64,000 nt of DNA, from positions 124,001 to 188,000 of the forward strand of contig JAPLDT010000009.1 of NCBI GenBank assembly GCA_026391315.1. Reading direction: 5' to 3'. Below, in pieces: positions 1 through 10,215 of this stretch; within the stretch, counting starts at the first letter, position 1; each line of letters starts with the position of its first letter. The position numbers and the translations under genes are program-made. Source of the stretch: Bacteroidia bacterium (GTDB lineage Bacteria; Bacteroidota; Bacteroidia; Bacteroidales; Prolixibacteraceae). The notes under the pieces are model-generated. The model had not been told where the DNA came from and did no database searches. It saw only the letters and a list, made by a program, of their open reading frames with translations.

Positions 1-882
1 GTGGATAAAAACCAACAGTTGCAAAAAGAAGTAGGCAAACATGGCGCCGGCACAGATCTTGGCCAACCCCTGGAGGATACCACTCTGAGCCTTGTGGTTT
101 TTCTCGCTGATCTGATTGAAGAATACTTTGTGACTGATAGAACCTTCAAAAATGACCATCGATAGTCCTGCAAAGATACTGGATACCAGAAACATGATAG
201 GGATGAATTCCGAATACCACAATGGATGGATTTTATCTTTTGCCATCAAAAAGAGGGCCCCAAGACCTGACTGGTGCAAAGTTGACAAGGTGATCCCAAA
301 AATTACAGCACCCATCGTCAATCCTGAAAGTATTTTTCTGGCTCTCCTTGTTCCCAGCCATTCGGCGATAGCAGGTGAAAACTCGATAAGCTCGGCGATC
401 ATGTAAAGTAAGAAATGCCACGCCACCAAAAACAAGACCGAACTGGTACCAAAACTGTTGCCAATGATTGGATTGACCACATTCCAGGGTCTTCCAAGAT
501 CCAGAAGCAATGCACCGGCATAGAACAGATAGGCAAGAAAACCGTTCAAAACTGTGACCCTCACGATGGAGCGGTATTTTTCCATCTTCAGGATATATAC
601 CATGAAAGTGAGGACATAAGCGCCGCCTGCAAAAGCGACGCCTGTGACCACATCGAATCCGATCCACAAACCCCATGGAGTATCTTGTGACAAATTGGTA
701 ATTGATCCGATTCCATTCATGAACCTTATCACAATCAATACAATGCCAAGCAGAATAATTGGGATGGCAATGATATTGAAAGGAGTTAATATCCGGCCTT
801 TGGGCTTTAGTTCACTCAATATAAATTTTAAGATGGAACTCCCATCATTGTCTTTAGCTATGGTTTGAGCTTGCTTATTCAT
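1..882 (-). CDS. HybB/NrfD-type membrane quinone-reactive subunit, 3' end beyond window
   Basis: Read on the minus strand from an ATG at 882, the frame stays open for 294 codons to the window edge, so the C-terminus is missing. The protein starts MNKQAQTIAKDNDG and holds repeated hydrophobic helices with the motif DTPWGLWIGFDVVTG, characteristic of the NrfD/PsrC/HybB family. These are integral membrane subunits that pass electrons between a periplasmic iron-sulfur protein and menaquinone. The start overlaps the end of the HybA-like gene by 8 bases, so the two are translationally coupled. The catalytic subunit is not visible; a [NiFe] hydrogenase large subunit beyond the left edge would fit the E. 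coli hyb order, but a molybdopterin enzyme cannot be excluded. Confidence 0.85.
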   Translation of the reverse strand, partial: MNKQAQTIAKDNDGSSILKFILSELKPKGRILTPFNIIAIPIILLGIVLIVIRFMNGIGSITNLSQDTPWGLWIGFDVVTGVAFAGGAYVLTFMVYILKMEKYRSIVRVTVLNGFLAYLFYAGALLLDLGRPWNVVNPIIGNSFGTSSVLFLVAWHFLLYMIAELIEFSPAIAEWLGTRRARKILSGLTMGAVIFGITLSTLHQSGLGALFLMAKDKIHPLWYSEFIPIMFLVSSIFAGLSMVIFEGSISHKVFFNQISEKNHKAQSGILQGLAKICAGAMFAYFFLQLLVFIH

Positions 883-1741
883 TTTCTTCGTCGTTAGAGT
901 GGTTTCTATTTTTTGTGGCTTCATGGATACCCAGCAGGAGCGGAGGTAACAGTACGAATACGGAAGGAACGGTGTAGAGAAATCCCTTAGACAATTCCGG
1001 ATAAGAGGTGTTTTGCAGTTTGGTATTAAACCCAACTTCATTGAAAGGCGCAGATGAAAGGTAGAGCCATCCGGTTCCTCCTGCAACCTGTTCTCCCCAT
1101 ATTTGATCCACATAATCTTTGGGGTTCTCGAAAATTCTCTTTCTGGCTTCGACTATCAGCTCCCTTCTCGTTCCGAAAGTCAGTGCATCACCCGGACATG
1201 CTTCGGCACATGCCGGTATTTTTCCGACTTTTATCCTGTCGTAACACATATCACACTTCTCAATTTTGGGATTTGCACTGTGGTACTCAAATTTTGGAAC
1301 ATCAAACGGACAGGAGACCATGCAAAACCGGCATCCCATGCATTTGTTGCCTCTCCAGATTACAGGACCTTCTTTGGTTTTGTACATGGCCTGGGTAAGA
1401 CAAGCGGCGGCACAGGCAGGTTCGTTGCAATGCATGCACTGTTTCTTGACAAAGACTTCACCCTTGGAAGTGACGTAGTTGTTGATCACAGAGCGCTGTT
1501 TTTCACTGGTTTTCCGAATCACACCAGCCTTTAGTTCATCTTTGGGTTCGGGGAGTTCATGCGCTTTGGCACAGACCCTTTCACATGCCCGGCATCCCAG
1601 GCAGCGGGTTGAGTCATATAAAACGCCCTGAAATTCTATGGTATTTTCATCCGGTTTCGCAGCTCCAAAACTGTTTCCCACTGCGAGTGTAGCTCCGGCA
1701 ACACAAACTGTCTTAAAGAAATTACGGCGATCGAAATTCAT
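875..1741 (-). CDS. HybA-like periplasmic ferredoxin subunit with Tat signal
   Basis: This 288-residue protein is an electron-transfer subunit with 16 cysteines in four [4Fe-4S]-type groups: C47/50/53/57, C102/105/110/114, C134/137/140/144 and C163/166/178/182. The N-terminus carries a twin-arginine signal (RR at 5-6 followed by NFFKT and a hydrophobic run), so it is exported folded. A hydrophobic C-terminal helix around residues 252-272 would anchor it in the membrane, as in HybA of hydrogenase 2. It would hand electrons to the NrfD/HybB-type protein encoded just downstream, whose start overlaps its stop. No hydrogenase small subunit lies upstream where HybO would be expected; a binding-protein/GcvH-like fusion is there instead. 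Confidence 0.9.
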   Translation of the reverse strand: MNFDRRNFFKTVCVAGATLAVGNSFGAAKPDENTIEFQGVLYDSTRCLGCRACERVCAKAHELPEPKDELKAGVIRKTSEKQRSVINNYVTSKGEVFVKKQCMHCNEPACAAACLTQAMYKTKEGPVIWRGNKCMGCRFCMVSCPFDVPKFEYHSANPKIEKCDMCYDRIKVGKIPACAEACPGDALTFGTRRELIVEARKRIFENPKDYVDQIWGEQVAGGTGWLYLSSAPFNEVGFNTKLQNTSYPELSKGFLYTVPSVFVLLPPLLLGIHEATKNRNHSNDEENE

Positions 1742-1785
1742 ATAATCTATTTTAGTCTGTTGTTAGTAAAAGAGTTATATCCTTG

Positions 1786-3483
1786 TTACCTGGAAGAATC
1801 AATGAATTGTGTCTGAAAGTCTTCCCAAACTTTTGGATCCATATCAGCAAGTACATTGTCGGTTAACTCTCCCCCATCCTGAAGCACAACATGTGCGTAA
1901 ACCAGGTTATTGGTCCGGACAGTTGCGGCTATGAAATCCTTGAGTCTGGTAAATTCATCTTTGAGCCACTCGGCATATTTATCTCCCATAAACATGAACT
2001 GAACCTCTCTCAACCAATTTTTTGGTTCGATCTGGTAAACCCAGCCTTTGAAGAATGGTGATGCATTGATTATGCCAGTGTCTGTGAGCAGGGATTCGTT
2101 CTGTTCCAGAATTGTTCCGGAAATCGGGGCATAGATATTCAATTGCTTGCCTTCCTGAATGATCGTCATGATTGTTTCACCTTTCCGAACTTGCTCACCA
2201 GCTTCCCTCATTTTAATTTTGGTCAGTTTTCCGGTTGTGTGCTGGAGAAAATCGTCTATACCAACTCTGACATTACCGTCTTGCTCCATGAAAGCCCATG
2301 TATGGGTTTTGTCAAAGTATAGGCCTTTGGGAACATCCATAACCTTTTCGATCATGAGTGGTCCAAGCTGAATATGTGGATCGATTGGGGTTGATGCTGT
2401 ACTGCTTTTGCTATAGAAAAAGAGAACAAGAAATAATCCGGCCAATCCGGCGATTGTCAGCATTACCGGCCAGGATTTTGGAGATGTGACAATTGAAGTT
2501 AAATTGGGATTATTCGTGCTTCCTCCCAGCAGAGAAGCCAAATTTGACTCCTTCTCACTGCTAGTCAAATCGCAATATCCGTTTGAATTCAATAATTTCT
2601 GCCCGTCATTTAGGATCCATGAAAGGAAAGCCAATTCACTTTTTTGCGTAGGTTTTGCATTTGAAACTGCATAGATATTGTCACACAATGCATTTGGATA
2701 TTTGCCGATCCAGACGCCATGGGTAAATTCTTCAAGGCTTCCATAAATATTTTCAAAATTGTCCAACCGTCCATTGCCGTTCTTGTCGATTGGCAGGAGT
2801 CTGACCTTTTCTGTTCCTTCATAAATATTCATGGTTCTTAGGTCACTCAACTTACAGAAGCCGATTGAAAACTGATCATTCTGAACGGCGGAGATGAGTT
2901 CTTCTGCTGAATTCAATCTCTTTAGGTTGGCAGCGGCCATGGAGGATTTGGTAAAAGCTTCGAGGCTTGTCAGAAGACTCTGGTTGTTTGAAACATAGAT
3001 CTGTACAGGAACATTCTGACCGTTTGGAAAGCAAGCTGACCAATTTTTAGTTTCAGCACCTTTGAAAAGCATGGCAAATTTCTCGGCAGATATTCCAACC
3101 TGAGTCAACTGATTGAGCATCGGATTCTTTGCAGAAATAATAGGGACGATAACATCCCTGCCAACCACCATTTTCCAGTTGTATGGATTGGTTAGTGCCG
3201 GGGCATTTTCATCTGAAACCAAAAATAAATTTTTAGCTGTCTCTGCTTTCCCGGCAACGGTTTGTTCCATAGAGATCATGGAAAATGGATTGGCTGCATT
3301 GTAATCATTGACCCAATTCTGCGCCAAATTGTACAATTCAGGAGAACTGGAGATCTTGGCTGCGTTTGTCATGGATTGTGCCGTGGCAAATGCATTGGGA
3401 TTGTCAGACCTGCTTGCCGCAAAGGCCGCATGATTTGAGATCAAAAGTGACAACCCGATGGTTAAAATTGAAATTGTTTTCAT
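1786..3483 (-). CDS. Solute-binding (PstS-like) domain - TM - GcvH-like domain fusion
   Basis: The 565-residue protein has a Sec signal peptide (residues 1-23), then an extracytoplasmic PstS-like substrate-binding region (about 30-310), one membrane helix (about 338-358) and a cytoplasmic GcvH/lipoyl-like domain (about 385-490). The GcvH part has the hallmark IYAPISG turn (450-456) and the Y/W-rich end GWVYQIEP. The only candidate lipoyl lysine, K446 in QEGKQL, sits one residue closer to the turn than in true GcvH, so lipoylation is doubtful. Residues 233-244 (DKNGNGRLDNFE) match an EF-hand-type calcium loop. It is the first gene of the operon with HybA and HybB homologues, 44 bases upstream of HybA, suggesting a role in that electron-transfer complex. 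Function unknown. Confidence 0.75.
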   Translation of the reverse strand: MKTISILTIGLSLLISNHAAFAASRSDNPNAFATAQSMTNAAKISSSPELYNLAQNWVNDYNAANPFSMISMEQTVAGKAETAKNLFLVSDENAPALTNPYNWKMVVGRDVIVPIISAKNPMLNQLTQVGISAEKFAMLFKGAETKNWSACFPNGQNVPVQIYVSNNQSLLTSLEAFTKSSMAAANLKRLNSAEELISAVQNDQFSIGFCKLSDLRTMNIYEGTEKVRLLPIDKNGNGRLDNFENIYGSLEEFTHGVWIGKYPNALCDNIYAVSNAKPTQKSELAFLSWILNDGQKLLNSNGYCDLTSSEKESNLASLLGGSTNNPNLTSIVTSPKSWPVMLTIAGLAGLFLVLFFYSKSSTASTPIDPHIQLGPLMIEKVMDVPKGLYFDKTHTWAFMEQDGNVRVGIDDFLQHTTGKLTKIKMREAGEQVRKGETIMTIIQEGKQLNIYAPISGTILEQNESLLTDTGIINASPFFKGWVYQIEPKNWLREVQFMFMGDKYAEWLKDEFTRLKDFIAATVRTNNLVYAHVVLQDGGELTDNVLADMDPKVWEDFQTQFIDSSR

Positions 3484-3962
3484 GGCTGAAATGATAGGTA
3501 ATGATTAATTCCCTTATTTGTTCCCTGATTGAAATGAACATCTGAAAGAACTATTTCAATAACTGTGCCACGAAAATTTTTATATTGTATCTATTTGATT
3601 ATAATGCATTTAAAAAATAACTGTTTGAATTTTGCACACAACAGGTGTTGAATTATTAAACAGTAAATATTTGAATTTGTCGTATAACGTTGTTTTTTAG
3701 ATTATTAAAGAAGGTGTATATATTTTATACAGTGTTGTAATTATAAACAGTTGATTTGTATATTATTGATTATGTGCCAGTTGTGAGCATTTGGATTCGT
3801 GGGATTAGGGGATTGCTGGATTATAATTGGTCGCTAACTTTAAATATTGGTGGAGCCATCAACATCACAATTGAAAGGATTACATTCGTTATTGTCCGTC
3901 AAATGCTGTAACTTATATCACGAAAAGAGAGTTCGTTTCATATTACAATATCTATTAAGACC
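3484..3962. other. AT-rich intergenic region between divergent genes
   Basis: No open frame of note is present in these 479 bases. The region must hold the promoter of the minus-strand HybA/HybB operon and any promoter of the GxxExxY gene, but I find no clear TTTG/TAnnTTTG pair. Its right part (from 3791) is the left inverted repeat of the GxxExxY cassette. Confidence 0.5.
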
Positions 3963-4406
3963 ATGGAAAATGAAAAAATTGACGATGAGCTAACTTATAA
4001 GATTATAGGATGTGCCATGAAGGTTCATGCAGCCTTAGGGAATGGTTTTCAGGAAGTTATTTACCAAAGAGCTTTGTCGATTGAGATGCGGAAAGCCGAA
4101 TTGCATTTTGCCCGCGAATTGGAAATGCCTCTCTATTATGATAGTATGAGGATTGGAACCAGAAGAGTTGATTTTCTGGTTGAAGAATCAATCATGGTAG
4201 AACTCAAAGCAGTAAAGACTTTGGAGGATGTCCGTCTGGCACAAGGCCTTAACTACCTTATAGCCTACAAACTGGATAAGGGACTACTCCTCAACTTTGG
4301 AGCACGAAGCCTCGAAATAAAAAGATTGAGGCATCCCAAAAATAAAATGCCAAATACTATCCCTACCAATAAATAATCCAGCAATCCAAAAATCCAACGA
4401 ATCCCA
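3791..4406. repeat. Inverted repeats of 35 bases flanking the GxxExxY gene
   Basis: The stretch 3791-3825 and the reverse complement of 4372-4406 agree at 29 of 35 bases. Both contain the cores GGATTCGT and GGATTGCTGGATTAT. They enclose only the GxxExxY gene; the right copy covers its stop codon and ends two bases before the lgt stop codon. The layout is that of a small mobile or inserted cassette with terminal inverted repeats. No transposase and no obvious target duplication is visible. Confidence 0.7.
3963..4376 (+). CDS. GxxExxY family protein (PD-(D/E)XK-like fold)
   Basis: The 137-residue protein carries the family-naming motif in LGNGFQEVIYQ (G-F-Q-E-V-I-Y, residues 24-30) and a later nuclease-like core with RRVDFLVEESIMVELKAVK, where D and the E-x-K pair fit a PD-(D/E)XK active site. 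The family (TIGR04256/PDDEXK_3) is common and often multi-copy in Bacteroidota and other environmental bacteria; its biological role is not established. The gene stands alone on the plus strand, between the minus-strand Hyb-like operon and lgt, and is bracketed by inverted repeats, so it probably arrived as a cassette. The last residues (NTIPTNK) run into the right repeat. Confidence 0.85.
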   Translation: MENEKIDDELTYKIIGCAMKVHAALGNGFQEVIYQRALSIEMRKAELHFARELEMPLYYDSMRIGTRRVDFLVEESIMVELKAVKTLEDVRLAQGLNYLIAYKLDKGLLLNFGARSLEIKRLRHPKNKMPNTIPTNK

Positions 4407-4407
4407 A

Positions 4408-5259
4408 TCAGCGCTTGTATTTTATCGGAGGATTCTTGAGGGCGCGGTACATCAGGTAGCATCCCGCCAAAACAAACGGAATACTTAAAATTTGACCCAT
4501 ATTAAGCGCCATACCTGCTTCAAAAGCCTCCTGATTTTCCTTGATAAATTCGACAAAAAAACGGGTTAGGAAAATTCCCGTAAAGCCAAAACCGATGATA
4601 AATCCTTCGCGGTCTTTCAGATCTTTGGATTTAAAGAACATCCATAAGGAAGTAACAAAAACTACCAGATACCCAAGTGCTTCATATATCTGTGTGGGAT
4701 GCTTGGCTACGACTTCATGGTTACGTTCAAAAATAAATCCCCATGGCAGGTTGGTAGCAACACCATAAATTTCAGAATTCATAAGGTTTCCTGTACGAAT
4801 CATTGCCGCAACCAAAGCAGTAGGAATAATCAGGCGATCAAGTGTCCAAAGCATTGATCGCTTGGTCACTTTTTTAGAATAAATATAGATGGCAAGAACA
4901 ATCCCAATTCCCCCACCATGACTGGCAAGACCTTGATATCCAACGAATTTATATCCAAATTCCCCTTTTGCAATCGGCAGAACAATCTCGAGAAGATGTT
5001 GTGAGTAATAACTCCATCCATAGAAGAATACATGACCAAGCCGGGCACCCACAATTGTTGCTACAATAGTGTAAATAAATAACTTATCCAGCCAATCGGT
5101 ATCGGATGACTCAAACTTGAACATTTTGAACATAATCTGATAGCCAATCAAAAAGCCCATGGCAAACATCAAACCGTACCAACGGACTGAGATAGGTCCA
5201 AGACTAAAAAGTTCCGGACTAACATTCCAGTGAATAGACAATAATGTGCTCATTATCAT
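4408..5259 (-). CDS. lgt: Prolipoprotein diacylglyceryl transferase
   Basis: Lgt moves a diacylglyceryl group from phosphatidylglycerol to the lipobox cysteine of prolipoproteins in the inner membrane, the first step of lipoprotein maturation. The 283-residue protein has seven hydrophobic segments, the N-terminal WYGLMFAMGFLIGYQ, the family signature around MIRTGNLMNSEIYG and the HPTQIYEA motif. A second ATG two codons in (5253) is an equally likely start. Many proteins in this window (SusD, GH95, the TIM-barrel lipoprotein) are its likely clients. The stop codon touches the right repeat of the GxxExxY cassette. It lies downstream of secA, separated by a terminator-like hairpin. Confidence 0.95.
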   Translation of the reverse strand: MIMSTLLSIHWNVSPELFSLGPISVRWYGLMFAMGFLIGYQIMFKMFKFESSDTDWLDKLFIYTIVATIVGARLGHVFFYGWSYYSQHLLEIVLPIAKGEFGYKFVGYQGLASHGGGIGIVLAIYIYSKKVTKRSMLWTLDRLIIPTALVAAMIRTGNLMNSEIYGVATNLPWGFIFERNHEVVAKHPTQIYEALGYLVVFVTSLWMFFKSKDLKDREGFIIGFGFTGIFLTRFFVEFIKENQEAFEAGMALNMGQILSIPFVLAGCYLMYRALKNPPIKYKR

Positions 5260-5292
5260 TAATTATATGACATATAAATTGATACAACCTAC

Positions 5293-5398
5293 AAAAAGTT
5301 ATGAGTTATGAATTATAAGCTATGTATTCGAGCCAGATAATCAATTGGTTTCCACTGATCTATTATAACTCATCACTTATAACTTATAACTCATAACT
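5293..5398 (-). terminator. Terminator-like hairpin of secA built from ATAACTC-type repeats
   Basis: Arms at 5297-5316 and 5379-5398 are complementary at 18 of 20 bases (AGTTATGAGTTAT core). On the minus strand the hairpin follows the secA stop codon and ends in a run of five T's. The arms are made of short repeats of the ATAACTC/TTATAAC type, which also occur near 63.15 kb. Confidence 0.55.
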
Positions 5399-5404
5399 CA
5401 TCAT

Positions 5405-8400
5405 TTATTCGTGTCCGTGGCAATTTTTGAATTTCTTACCACTACCGCATGGACAAGGCTCATTTCGACCGACTTTTGGTGCATGTCGAATCGGCTGAGG
5501 CGCTTTATGCTCTTCCTGGTGCTCTCCGGGATGATTTGATGCCTCCAACTTCTCTTCACGGTATTGTGAACGATCATGTGTACGTCTGGCAATGGGAGCC
5601 TCTCTCACTTCATCAGCCTCACTGATCGGAATCTGTCCTTTCATCAGCGTAGAAACCACTCCCCTGTTGATTTGCTCCATCATAGCCTTGAACAGGTTAA
5701 AGGACTCCAGTTTGTATATAAGCAGCGGATCTTTTTGTTCGTAAGAGGCATTCTGTACTGATGTTCTCAATTCGTCCAGTTCTCTGAGATTCTCCTTCCA
5801 ATGCTCATCTATAGTGGCAAGAATAACCTGCTTTTCGTACGATTTCACCAAATCAACACCCTGTGTTTTGTAGGCTTTTTCAAGGTTTGTGACAATGTTA
5901 AATAGGCGGTGTCCATCAGTAATTGGAACAACTATGTTGTTGTAAATATGCGACTTGGTCTCATAAACATTTTTAACGACCGGCCAGGCCTGACGGGAGA
6001 TAGCCTGCGATTTTCTTGTAAAATTCTCGATGGAAGCGTGATAGACTTTGTCTGTAAGCTCGTCGACATTTATTTTGGAAAACTCCTCTTCCTCTACCGG
6101 AGAATCAAGTGACAGCGCTTTGATCAGATCGAGGCGGAAATCTTCGTATCCTTCATGACCATTGGGCTGATGTTCCTGACTAAGCAATTCGCCCATGTCG
6201 AAGATCATGTTCAGAATATCCACATCAATCCGTTCTCCAAAGAGGGCATGACGTCTTTTCTTGTAAATGACTTCACGCTGGGAATTCATCACGTCGTCGT
6301 ATTCCAGCAAACGCTTACGAATGCCAAAGTTGTTCTCCTCTACTTTTTTCTGGGCACGTTCGATGGATTTAGAGATCATCGAATGCTGGATGACCTCTCC
6401 CTCCTTCAATCCAAGGCGATCCATGATACCAACAATACGGTCGGAAGAGAACAGACGCATCAGGTCATCCTCCAGGGAAACAAAGAATTGAGAGGTTCCT
6501 GGGTCTCCCTGACGACCGGCACGACCACGCAACTGGCGGTCGACGCGGCGGGAGTCGTGCCTCTCTGTACCGATGATGGCAAGACCACCAAGGGCACGCG
6601 TTTCGGGTGTCAATTTGATGTCGGTACCACGGCCTGCCATGTTGGTGGCAATGGTAACAGTTCCCAGTTTACCCGCTTCGGCCACGATATCAGCTTCACG
6701 CTGGTGTAGTTTGGCATTCAAAACCTGGTGCTTGATGCCTCTCATTTGCAACATCCTGCTAAGCAATTCTGAAATCTCGACAGAAGTTGTACCAACCAGC
6801 ATCGGTCGGCCAATCTTGTTCAGACGGACAATCTCTTCGATAATTGCCTTGTATTTTTCATTTTTGGACTTGTAGACAAGATCCTCGTAATCTTTTCTCG
6901 AAATTGGCTGATTGGTAGGCACTACAACCACCTCCAACTTGTAGATATCCCATAACTCTCCAGCTTCCGTTTCCGCAGTACCGGTCATCCCTGCAAGTTT
7001 GTGGTACATTCTGAAGTAGTTTTGCAGCGTGATAGTGGCAAAAGTCTGGGTGGCAGCTTCCACCACAACCTTTTCCTTGGCTTCGATAGCCTGGTGCAAT
7101 CCATCCGAATAGCGACGCCCCTCCATGATACGACCCGTCTGCTCGTCAACAATTTTAACTTTGTTTTCGATCACCACATATTCGATGTCTTTTTCGAACA
7201 TGGTGTATGCCTTCAGCAATTGATTAACGGTGTGTACCCTTTCAGACTTGATGGCATAGTCCTGCATCAAAAGATCCTTCCTTTCAACTTTATCAGCATC
7301 CGAAAGATTTTTATCATTCTGTATATCAGCAATATTTGCACCGACATCCGGTAGAATAAAGAAGCTTGAATCTGAATTGTTGTGAGATAGAATGTCAATA
7401 CCTTTGTCGGTAAGCTCAACAGAATTTTGTTTCTCTTCGATGATAAAATAGAGATCGTCAGTGACAATGTGCATGTTTTTGCTATTGTCCTGCATGTAGA
7501 AGTTCTCTACTTTCAGCATCTTGGCCTTGTTTCCCTCCTCACTCATGAAACGGATGGTTGGCTTGTATTTGGGTAGCCCCTTGTAGGCACGTAGCAGCGC
7601 CATGGCACCCTCATCAGACTCATCCCTGTTGCTGGAGTTAATTTTTTTCTTGGCTTCCACCAGAAGTTGGTTCACCAGCTCCCGCTGTGTTTTCACCAAC
7701 TGTTCGATGGGAGATTTCAGCACATCAAAAAGCTGATTTTCACCTTTTGGAACCGGACCGGAAATGATCAAAGGCGTACGCGCATCATCGATCAGTACAG
7801 AGTCGACCTCATCCACGATGGCATAATGGTGTTTGCGCTGCACCAGATCAGCCGGTTCAGTTGCCATATTGTCACGGAGGTAGTCAAAACCAAATTCGTT
7901 ATTTGTGCCAAAGGTAATATCGGCATTGTATGCTTTTCTGCGTTCAACAGAGTTGGGTTGGTGCTTGTCGATACAGTCTACCGAAATACCATGAAACTCA
8001 TAGATCGGTCCCATCCACTCCGAGTCACGTTTGGCCAGGTAGTCGTTGACCGTCACAATGTGAACACCCCGACCGGCAAGCGCGTTTAGAAATACTGGAA
8101 GCGTAGCCACAAGGGTTTTCCCCTCACCGGTTGCCATCTCCGAGATTTTACCTGTATGCAAAACATATCCTCCAATCAACTGAACATCGTAGTGTACCAT
8201 GTTCCAGGTCTGAAGGGTTCCACCGGCAATCCAACTGTTTTTGAAAATGGCCTTCTCTCCTTCGATGGTTACAAAATCCTTTGTGGCAGCAAGTTCACGA
8301 TCAAAATCTGAAACAGTTACTACGATTTCGCTATTTTCGAAAAAGCGGCGGGCCGTATCTTTCACGATCGCGAAGGCAGTCGGAAGAATAGTTTTGAGTA

Positions 8401-8713
8401 CCTCTTCAATTTTTTTGGTGATGATCTCTTCCAGTTTATCAACTTGATCGTATAATTTCTCGCCCTCTTCGATGGGAATTTCACCACTTTCGGCACGCTC
8501 TTTTAAAGCAACAATCTCATCCTCTTCAGCCTTGATGTAATCAGTTACAATCTTTTTGATCCGCACCGTTTCAGCACGCAACTCATCATTGCTGAAACCT
8601 GTGATCCGACTGTATTCTTCTTTGATCAGGGTAATGACTGGCATAACTTCCTTAATATCCCTGTCTGATTTGTTACCCAAAAGACCTTTTAACAAATTTC
8701 CAAAAATTGACAT
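5405..8713 (-). CDS. secA: Preprotein translocase ATPase SecA
   Basis: SecA is the ATPase motor that pushes unfolded preproteins through SecYEG. I place the start at 8713 ([19 protein letters not shown]), giving 1102 residues; the frame continues 55 codons further upstream but that part has no family resemblance. Walker A is in [14 protein letters not shown], Walker B/DEAD-like in [17 protein letters not shown], and the helicase arginine region in [22 protein letters not shown]. The C-terminus is a zinc-binding SEC-C tail, [17 protein letters not shown]. The length, with an insertion in the nucleotide-binding region around residues 260-420, is usual for Bacteroidota SecA. The gene appears monocistronic, with tandem terminators upstream and a hairpin downstream. 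Confidence 0.97.
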   Translation of the reverse strand: MSIFGNLLKGLLGNKSDRDIKEVMPVITLIKEEYSRITGFSNDELRAETVRIKKIVTDYIKAEEDEIVALKERAESGEIPIEEGEKLYDQVDKLEEIITKKIEEVLKTILPTAFAIVKDTARRFFENSEIVVTVSDFDRELAATKDFVTIEGEKAIFKNSWIAGGTLQTWNMVHYDVQLIGGYVLHTGKISEMATGEGKTLVATLPVFLNALAGRGVHIVTVNDYLAKRDSEWMGPIYEFHGISVDCIDKHQPNSVERRKAYNADITFGTNNEFGFDYLRDNMATEPADLVQRKHHYAIVDEVDSVLIDDARTPLIISGPVPKGENQLFDVLKSPIEQLVKTQRELVNQLLVEAKKKINSSNRDESDEGAMALLRAYKGLPKYKPTIRFMSEEGNKAKMLKVENFYMQDNSKNMHIVTDDLYFIIEEKQNSVELTDKGIDILSHNNSDSSFFILPDVGANIADIQNDKNLSDADKVERKDLLMQDYAIKSERVHTVNQLLKAYTMFEKDIEYVVIENKVKIVDEQTGRIMEGRRYSDGLHQAIEAKEKVVVEAATQTFATITLQNYFRMYHKLAGMTGTAETEAGELWDIYKLEVVVVPTNQPISRKDYEDLVYKSKNEKYKAIIEEIVRLNKIGRPMLVGTTSVEISELLSRMLQMRGIKHQVLNAKLHQREADIVAEAGKLGTVTIATNMAGRGTDIKLTPETRALGGLAIIGTERHDSRRVDRQLRGRAGRQGDPGTSQFFVSLEDDLMRLFSSDRIVGIMDRLGLKEGEVIQHSMISKSIERAQKKVEENNFGIRKRLLEYDDVMNSQREVIYKKRRHALFGERIDVDILNMIFDMGELLSQEHQPNGHEGYEDFRLDLIKALSLDSPVEEEEFSKINVDELTDKVYHASIENFTRKSQAISRQAWPVVKNVYETKSHIYNNIVVPITDGHRLFNIVTNLEKAYKTQGVDLVKSYEKQVILATIDEHWKENLRELDELRTSVQNASYEQKDPLLIYKLESFNLFKAMMEQINRGVVSTLMKGQIPISEADEVREAPIARRTHDRSQYREEKLEASNHPGEHQEEHKAPQPIRHAPKVGRNEPCPCGSGKKFKNCHGHE

Positions 8714-8762
8714 ATCTATGTTTTGGTGTGTTTCTAAATTGTTTCTTTTTTCAGTATATCCA

Positions 8763-8794
8763 CAAAGGTAATTGAAATGTTGCAAGGAATGAAA
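8763..8794 (-). promoter_or_regulatory. Putative secA promoter (Bacteroidota type)
   Basis: On the minus strand a perfect TACCTTTG (matches TAnnTTTG) lies at 8770-8763, about 50 bases before the secA ATG. A TTTC box (3 of 4 to TTTG) lies 20 bases further upstream at 8794-8791. Spacing fits the Bacteroidota -33/-7 arrangement. Predicted by eye only. Confidence 0.4.
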
Positions 8795-8806
8795 TTTACA
8801 ACCATT

Positions 8807-8838
8807 AAAACCCGTCAGGTTTCGAAAACCTGATGGGT
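8807..8838 (-). terminator. Palindromic hairpin upstream of secA (second of two)
   Basis: Arms 8810-8822 and 8826-8838 (AAACCTGAYGGGT type) pair with one G-T wobble around a three-base loop; on the minus strand four T's follow. It may be a second terminator for icd or a dispersed palindromic repeat. Confidence 0.5.
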
Positions 8839-8862
8839 CTGCAAACATGTCAGTATATCTCA

Positions 8863-8907
8863 AAAAGGGAATCCACAAATATTACACCAAAATACTTGTG
8901 GATTCCC
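8863..8907 (-). terminator. Rho-independent terminator downstream of icd
   Basis: A perfect 12-base stem, GGGAATCCACAA (8868-8879) with its complement at 8896-8907, is followed on the minus strand by five T's. It lies 80 bases past the icd stop codon and separates icd from secA. Confidence 0.75.
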
Positions 8908-8988
8908 GCCTTCGGCTTCGCTCAGGGACCGGTGTTATTAATCAAGATTGTTATGCTTTCGCAGGAAATGGATTTACAAACAAATTGG

Positions 8989-10215
8989 TCAATTCATCCT
9001 TTTGTTAAGCTCTTCAACCAAGGCATCCATGAATTTCTCAGTAGTGAGGTAATTGTCGCTGGTTAGTTTTGCGCCATATATGGAGAGTGCAAGGTCTTTT
9101 GTCATCTTACCCGACTCTACGGTATCGATGCAAACTTTTTCGAGCAGCGCTGCGAAATCACGCAAAGGCTGGTTTCCGTCCAGTTTCCCTCTGAAATCGA
9201 GTCCGCGCGTCCAGGCAAAAATGGAAGCGATCGGATTGGTTGAGGTTGGGCGGCCCTTTTGGTATTCACGGTAGTGGCGTGTTACAGTTCCATGAGCAGC
9301 TTCCGCTTCCATGGTACCTCCGTCAGGCGTCAGCAATACGGAAGTCATTAAGCCAAGAGACCCAAAGCCTTGAGCAATAGTATCTGACTGAACATCACCA
9401 TCATAGTTTTTACATGCCCAAATGAAGTTGCCATTCCATTTCAATGCCGATGCCACCATGTCATCAATCAGACGATGCTCGTAAGTGATACCAACTTTGT
9501 CGAAATCAGCTTTGTAATCTTTCAGGAAAATCTCTTCGAAAATATCCTTGAAAAAGCCATCGTACTTCTTCAGAATGGTATTTTTTGTTGAAAGGTAGAG
9601 CGGCCATTTCTTGGTCAATGCCATTTTGAAGCAGCTATGCGCAAATCCGCGGATCGACTCTTCTGTATTGTACATAGCCAGGGCAACCCCGGGACCGTCA
9701 AAATGATACACGTCGTGTACCTCTTGTTCCGAGCCATCGTCGGCTTTAAAACAGAGTGTCAGCTTCCCCGGACGATCTACCACAATATCTGTTGCCTTAT
9801 ACTGGTCACCAAAAGCATGTCTGCCAATCATAATCGGAGCGGTCCATTGGGGAACAAGACGCGGCACATTGTCTACAACGATTGGCTCACGAAAAATGGT
9901 GCCATCCAGGATGTTACGGATGGTGCCATTGGGCGACTTCCACATTTTTTTAAGTCCAAACTCTTTGACACGTGCCTCATCCGGAGTGATGGTCGCACAT
10001 TTGATACCGACTTTGTATTTTTTGATGGCATTGGCTGCATCAATGGTCACCTGATCATTTGTTTGATCCCTGTGTTCGATTCCGAGGTCGAAATATTTGA
10101 TGTCAACATCCACGAAAGGAAGAATCAGCTTTTCTCTGATCATTTTCCAGATAATTCTGGTCATCTCATCCCCATCAAGCTCTACGACAGGGTTTAATAC
10201 TTTAATTTTCTGCAT
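8989..10215 (-). CDS. icd: NADP-dependent isocitrate dehydrogenase, eukaryotic type
   Basis: The enzyme oxidises isocitrate to 2-oxoglutarate and CO2 with NADP, a TCA-cycle step. The 408-residue length and sequence place it in the homodimeric group that includes eukaryotic IDH, unlike E. coli Icd: MKIKV-type N-terminus ([21 protein letters not shown]), the substrate loop [20 protein letters not shown], and the metal/cofactor region [20 protein letters not shown] with [22 protein letters not shown]. The terminal part ([16 protein letters not shown]) is also typical. It stands alone between dnaX and secA, all on the minus strand, with its own terminator. No promoter box was clear upstream. Confidence 0.95.
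   Translation of the reverse strand: MQKIKVLNPVVELDGDEMTRIIWKMIREKLILPFVDVDIKYFDLGIEHRDQTNDQVTIDAANAIKKYKVGIKCATITPDEARVKEFGLKKMWKSPNGTIRNILDGTIFREPIVVDNVPRLVPQWTAPIMIGRHAFGDQYKATDIVVDRPGKLTLCFKADDGSEQEVHDVYHFDGPGVALAMYNTEESIRGFAHSCFKMALTKKWPLYLSTKNTILKKYDGFFKDIFEEIFLKDYKADFDKVGITYEHRLIDDMVASALKWNGNFIWACKNYDGDVQSDTIAQGFGSLGLMTSVLLTPDGGTMEAEAAHGTVTRHYREYQKGRPTSTNPIASIFAWTRGLDFRGKLDGNQPLRDFAALLEKVCIDTVESGKMTKDLALSIYGAKLTSDNYLTTEKFMDALVEELNKRMN

Noticed and set aside
233-676. 147-codon minus-strand frame and plus-strand frames over 152-868
   Set aside because: They are shadows of the HybB/NrfD gene, whose frame runs 882 to 1 with membrane helices.
8714-8878. Upstream extension of secA by 55 codons
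   Set aside because: The extension has no SecA resemblance and covers the terminator-type hairpin and promoter; MSIFGNLL is the normal start.
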